From Mucilaginibacter sp. UBA5151 (GTDB taxonomy: Bacteria; Bacteroidota; Bacteroidia; Sphingobacteriales; Sphingobacteriaceae), in contig DHXR01000084.1 of NCBI GenBank assembly GCA_002413785.1, forward strand, positions 1-23,714: 23,714 nt of DNA. The letters run 5' to 3'. This document shows positions 20,679 to 23,714 of this stretch, piece by piece (position 1 is the stretch's first letter; each line of letters begins with the position of its first letter). Both the position numbers and the translations under genes were made by a program. The notes under the pieces were generated by a model. The model saw only the letters and a list, made by a program, of their open reading frames with translations. It was not told the origin of the DNA and did no database searches.

Positions 20679-23600
20679 ATGTCAGAAGACAAATCCATAA
20701 AATTATTTACAGCAGCAAAAGAGCTGAACATCGGTACGGGTACTATTGTCGATTTTTTAGCGACAAAGGGCTATAAGGTTCAAAAGCATCCTATGGCCCA
20801 ACTCGACGGCGACATGTATAATACTCTTTTGAAAGAGTTTGCTGTGGATAAAATTATTAAGGAGGAAGCCAAACAGATCAGTATCGGAAAAATAAGAAAA
20901 GAAGATACCGTTCAATTCCCCGAAAAACCAATTGAGCACCGCCGTTCCCGGGATTTCGAGAATGAGGAGATCCTTATAAAAAATGCGGGGCATCATTTTG
21001 CGCCTCCTGTTGCAGCTGAAAAACCAAAACCTGTTGAGCCGCAGCATGAAAAAGTTGAGGATCATAATGAAGTTTTACCCGGTGTAAAAGTTGTCGGTAA
21101 AATTGATCTTGATAATCTCCATGCAAAACCGCTGCCGGTTGAAAAACCTGTTGAGAAAAAGGTAGAAGTTATTATAAAACAGGAAGTTCCGCCACAACAG
21201 CCGTTGCCTGAAGTGCCAAAGGAAATTGTGCACGAAGCTCCGGCTGCAGAAATTAAAAAGGAAATAGTTCCTCCGGTAGTAGCAACTATTGCTCCTGCCA
21301 TAGCTCCACCTGTCGTTGAGCCTGAAAAGGTTGCAGAAACTCCTGTAGTTGAAGCGCCTGAAGAGCCGCAGGAACCCGAAGTGATCAGGGCCAAAGCCGA
21401 GCGTTTAACAGGCCCCAATGTAGTTGGCAAAATACAATTACCGGTTAATCCACCTAAACGTAACCCGGTAGCATCATCATCAAACACCAATAATGCTGCC
21501 GACCATAAGCGTAAAAGAAAACGTAAAGATCACCAGGGCCCCGGCGGGCATAACCCGCAGCAGGGCAATCCGGCCGCAAATCATGCCGGTCAGCAGGCAG
21601 CAAATCCACCAGGACAGCAGCAGCCGCATGGCGGGAACCGTCCCGATTTCAGGAACAGGGGCGCCAATCATCCACCAGCGGGCGGAGGCTCCCACCAGGG
21701 AGGCGGCAACAGGCCTGATTTCAGGAACCGTAATGCGGCCCAAAATACCGGCCCTAAGGAAGAACCTACAGAAAAAGATATACAAGACCAGATTAAGGCA
21801 ACCTTAGCGCGCTTAAGCGGCGCCGGTAAATCAGGCAAGTTTGCGCAGCGGGCAAAATTCCGCCGTCAAAAACGCGATGATGTAGCCGCCACTGCCGAAG
21901 AACTGGCAATGGAGCAGGAACTGCAATCAAAAGTATTAAAGGTTACAGAGTTTGTTACAGCAAACGAACTGGCTTCGATGATGGATGTTTCTGTTACGCA
22001 GATCATCTCCACCTGCATGAGCCTGGGTATGTTCGTTTCTATCAACCAGCGACTTGATGCCGAAACTTTAAGCATTGTTGCTGACGAATTTGGCTACCAG
22101 GTTGAGTTTGTAAAACCACAGGATGAAGAGGGTAACCTCGACCAGCCTGATAACCCGGAAGACCTTATACCGCGCGCGCCGATTGTAACCATAATGGGCC
22201 ACGTTGACCACGGTAAAACTTCATTGCTCGACTTTATCCGTAAAACAAACGTTATAGGCGGCGAAGCCGGGGGTATTACCCAGCACATTGGCGCTTATGA
22301 GGTAACTTTGCCGGATGATAAAGGAAAAATAACATTTCTGGATACACCGGGCCACGAGGCGTTTACCGCCATGCGTGCCAGGGGTGCCCAGGTAACAGAT
22401 ATTGTAATTATCGTAATTGCTGCGGATGACAGTGTGATGCCGCAAACCCGCGAGGCCATAAACCACGCGCAGGCTGCAGGAGCGCCTATTATTTTCGCCT
22501 TTAACAAAATTGACAGGCCCGGCGCAAATGCCGATAAGATCCGCGAACAACTATCGGCCATGAATATTTTGGTTGAAGAATGGGGCGGTAAATACCAGTC
22601 GCAGGAAATATCAGCCAAAACAGGCCTGAATGTTGAACTGCTTTTAGAAAAAGTATTGCTTGAAGCTGAATTGCTTGAGCTAAAAGCTAATCCTAATAAA
22701 CGCGCGGTAGGTACTGTTATTGAAGCAGCCCTTGATAAGGGCCGTGGTATTGTTACAACGATTTTAGTACAGGCCGGCACATTAAAAGTTGGTGATCCGA
22801 TACTTGCAGGTTGTTATAGCGGACGTGTAAAAGCACTCACTAACGAACGCGGCCAGCGGGTTGATTCGGCTGGCCCTTCAACACCGGTACAGGTGTTGGG
22901 TATGCAGGGTGCACCAACAGCAGGCGATAAGTTCAATGTGCTTGAAAGCGAAGTTGAGGCACGTGAAATTGCCAATAAACGCCTTCAATTACAACGCGAA
23001 CAAGGTTTACGCACACAAAAACACATTACGCTTGATGAAATTGGCCGCCGTTTGGCAGTGGGTAACTTTAAGGAACTTAACATTATTGTTAAGGGTGACG
23101 TGGATGGTTCTATAGAAGCCTTGTCCGACTCCTTATTAAAATTATCGACCGAGCAAATACAGGTAAATATTATCTCGAAAGCCGTTGGGCAGATATCCGA
23201 ATCAGATGTATTGCTGGCCTCCGCATCGGATGCTATAATTATTGGTTTCCAGGTACGGCCTTCGGGCAGTGCACGCAAACTTGCCGAGCAGGAACAGATC
23301 GACATCAGGCTTTACTCTATTATTTATGACGCCATAAATGAGATAAAAGCTGCGATGGAAGGCATGCTGGCCCCGACATTTGAAGAGAAGATTGTAGCCA
23401 ACGTTGAGATACGTGAAACCTTTAAGATAAGTAAAGTTGGTACAATTGCCGGCTGTATGGTACTCGACGGTAAAATTACCCGGAACAGTAAAATACGCAT
23501 CGTTCGCGAAGGTGTGGTAATTTATACCGGCGAACTCGCCTCGTTAAAACGCTTTAAGGACGATGTTAAAGAAGTTAGCACCGGCTACGAATGCGGCTTA

Positions 23601-23681
23601 AACATACATAATTTCAACAATATTGAGGTTGGTGACATTGTTGAGGCTTATGAAAATGTAGAAGTGAAGCGGAAGTTGTAA
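20679..23681 (+). CDS. infB: Translation initiation factor IF-2
   Basis: IF-2 is the GTPase that places initiator fMet-tRNA on the ribosome and drives subunit joining. The 1000-residue protein is complete. An N-terminal IF2-N segment (about 8-60) is followed by a long disordered region (about 70-370) rich in Pro, Glu and Lys and then in Gly, Asn and Gln, with the stretch G-N-R-P-D-F-R-N-R occurring twice. The G domain has G-H-V-D-H-G-K-T-S (about 507-515), D-T-P-G-H-E (about 554-559), N-K-I-D (609-612) and S-A-K (about 643). Domains II, III and IV follow, with the C-terminal fMet-tRNA-binding domain IV at about 900-1000. Length and layout are typical for Bacteroidota. It is third in the operon and may also have its own promoter. 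The stop codon lies 33 bases before the window edge. Confidence 0.97.
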   Translation: MSEDKSIKLFTAAKELNIGTGTIVDFLATKGYKVQKHPMAQLDGDMYNTLLKEFAVDKIIKEEAKQISIGKIRKEDTVQFPEKPIEHRRSRDFENEEILIKNAGHHFAPPVAAEKPKPVEPQHEKVEDHNEVLPGVKVVGKIDLDNLHAKPLPVEKPVEKKVEVIIKQEVPPQQPLPEVPKEIVHEAPAAEIKKEIVPPVVATIAPAIAPPVVEPEKVAETPVVEAPEEPQEPEVIRAKAERLTGPNVVGKIQLPVNPPKRNPVASSSNTNNAADHKRKRKRKDHQGPGGHNPQQGNPAANHAGQQAANPPGQQQPHGGNRPDFRNRGANHPPAGGGSHQGGGNRPDFRNRNAAQNTGPKEEPTEKDIQDQIKATLARLSGAGKSGKFAQRAKFRRQKRDDVAATAEELAMEQELQSKVLKVTEFVTANELASMMDVSVTQIISTCMSLGMFVSINQRLDAETLSIVADEFGYQVEFVKPQDEEGNLDQPDNPEDLIPRAPIVTIMGHVDHGKTSLLDFIRKTNVIGGEAGGITQHIGAYEVTLPDDKGKITFLDTPGHEAFTAMRARGAQVTDIVIIVIAADDSVMPQTREAINHAQAAGAPIIFAFNKIDRPGANADKIREQLSAMNILVEEWGGKYQSQEISAKTGLNVELLLEKVLLEAELLELKANPNKRAVGTVIEAALDKGRGIVTTILVQAGTLKVGDPILAGCYSGRVKALTNERGQRVDSAGPSTPVQVLGMQGAPTAGDKFNVLESEVEAREIANKRLQLQREQGLRTQKHITLDEIGRRLAVGNFKELNIIVKGDVDGSIEALSDSLLKLSTEQIQVNIISKAVGQISESDVLLASASDAIIIGFQVRPSGSARKLAEQEQIDIRLYSIIYDAINEIKAAMEGMLAPTFEEKIVANVEIRETFKISKVGTIAGCMVLDGKITRNSKIRIVREGVVIYTGELASLKRFKDDVKEVSTGYECGLNIHNFNNIEVGDIVEAYENVEVKRKL

Positions 23682-23714
23682 AATCACATGCTGTATTAAA
23701 ACAAAACAGGCCCC

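Overview
The window looks like chromosome from a Bacteroidota bacterium, most likely a Sphingobacteriaceae relative (Mucilaginibacter/Pedobacter type; this rank is inference). The signs are a three-domain, 700-residue IspG, a bacterial deoxyhypusine-synthase homologue, many secreted proteins with signal peptides, few Shine-Dalgarno sites, and repeated promoter -7 boxes of the Bacteroidota form TAnnTTTG. Short dispersed inverted repeats fill most gaps between genes.

Layout. 1-245 holds a palindromic repeat. 246-890 (-) encodes a secreted START-domain protein. 1491-2885 (+) is hisS. 3339-4478 (-) is a BamA/TamA-type outer-membrane barrel, divergent from a deoxyhypusine-synthase-family gene at 4595-5581 (+). 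A large nested palindrome (5679-5869) separates that gene from a convergent two-gene operon of secreted cysteine peptidases. The operon has a papain-like protease with a DUF4384-like tail (8228-9661, -) followed 11 bp later by a caspase-like protein with two tandem lectin-like domains (5964-8216, -). ispG follows (9721-11823, -) and carries in-frame tandem-repeat insertions in its linkers. A small overlapping DUF2442/DUF4160 pair (12079-12601, -) sits between near-identical 26-bp direct repeats. 12819-15251 (+) is a secreted GH2 glycosidase closed by a very strong terminator.

The stretch 15343-18900 is gene-poor and repeat-rich. It holds a GC-rich block of unknown nature, an orphan HEPN-like protein (15883-17010, +), a small secreted protein (17210-17692, -), a small lipoprotein (18120-18533, +) and two REPIN-like elements, one flanked by a direct repeat. 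The window ends with the conserved rimP-nusA-infB operon (18912-23681, +). It has a consensus promoter, a terminator-like hairpin in its leader and a probable internal promoter before infB.

The housekeeping genes (hisS, ispG, rimP, nusA, infB) are ordinary in function. The most unusual content is the paired secreted cysteine proteases, the tandem-repeat insertions inside hisS and ispG, the HEPN orphan, the DUF2442/DUF4160 cassette between repeats, the possible attenuator ahead of nusA, and several families of nested palindromes sharing one design: a short stem, a three-base loop, and an inverted partner copy. No CRISPR array, tRNA, rRNA or complete transposase gene was seen.
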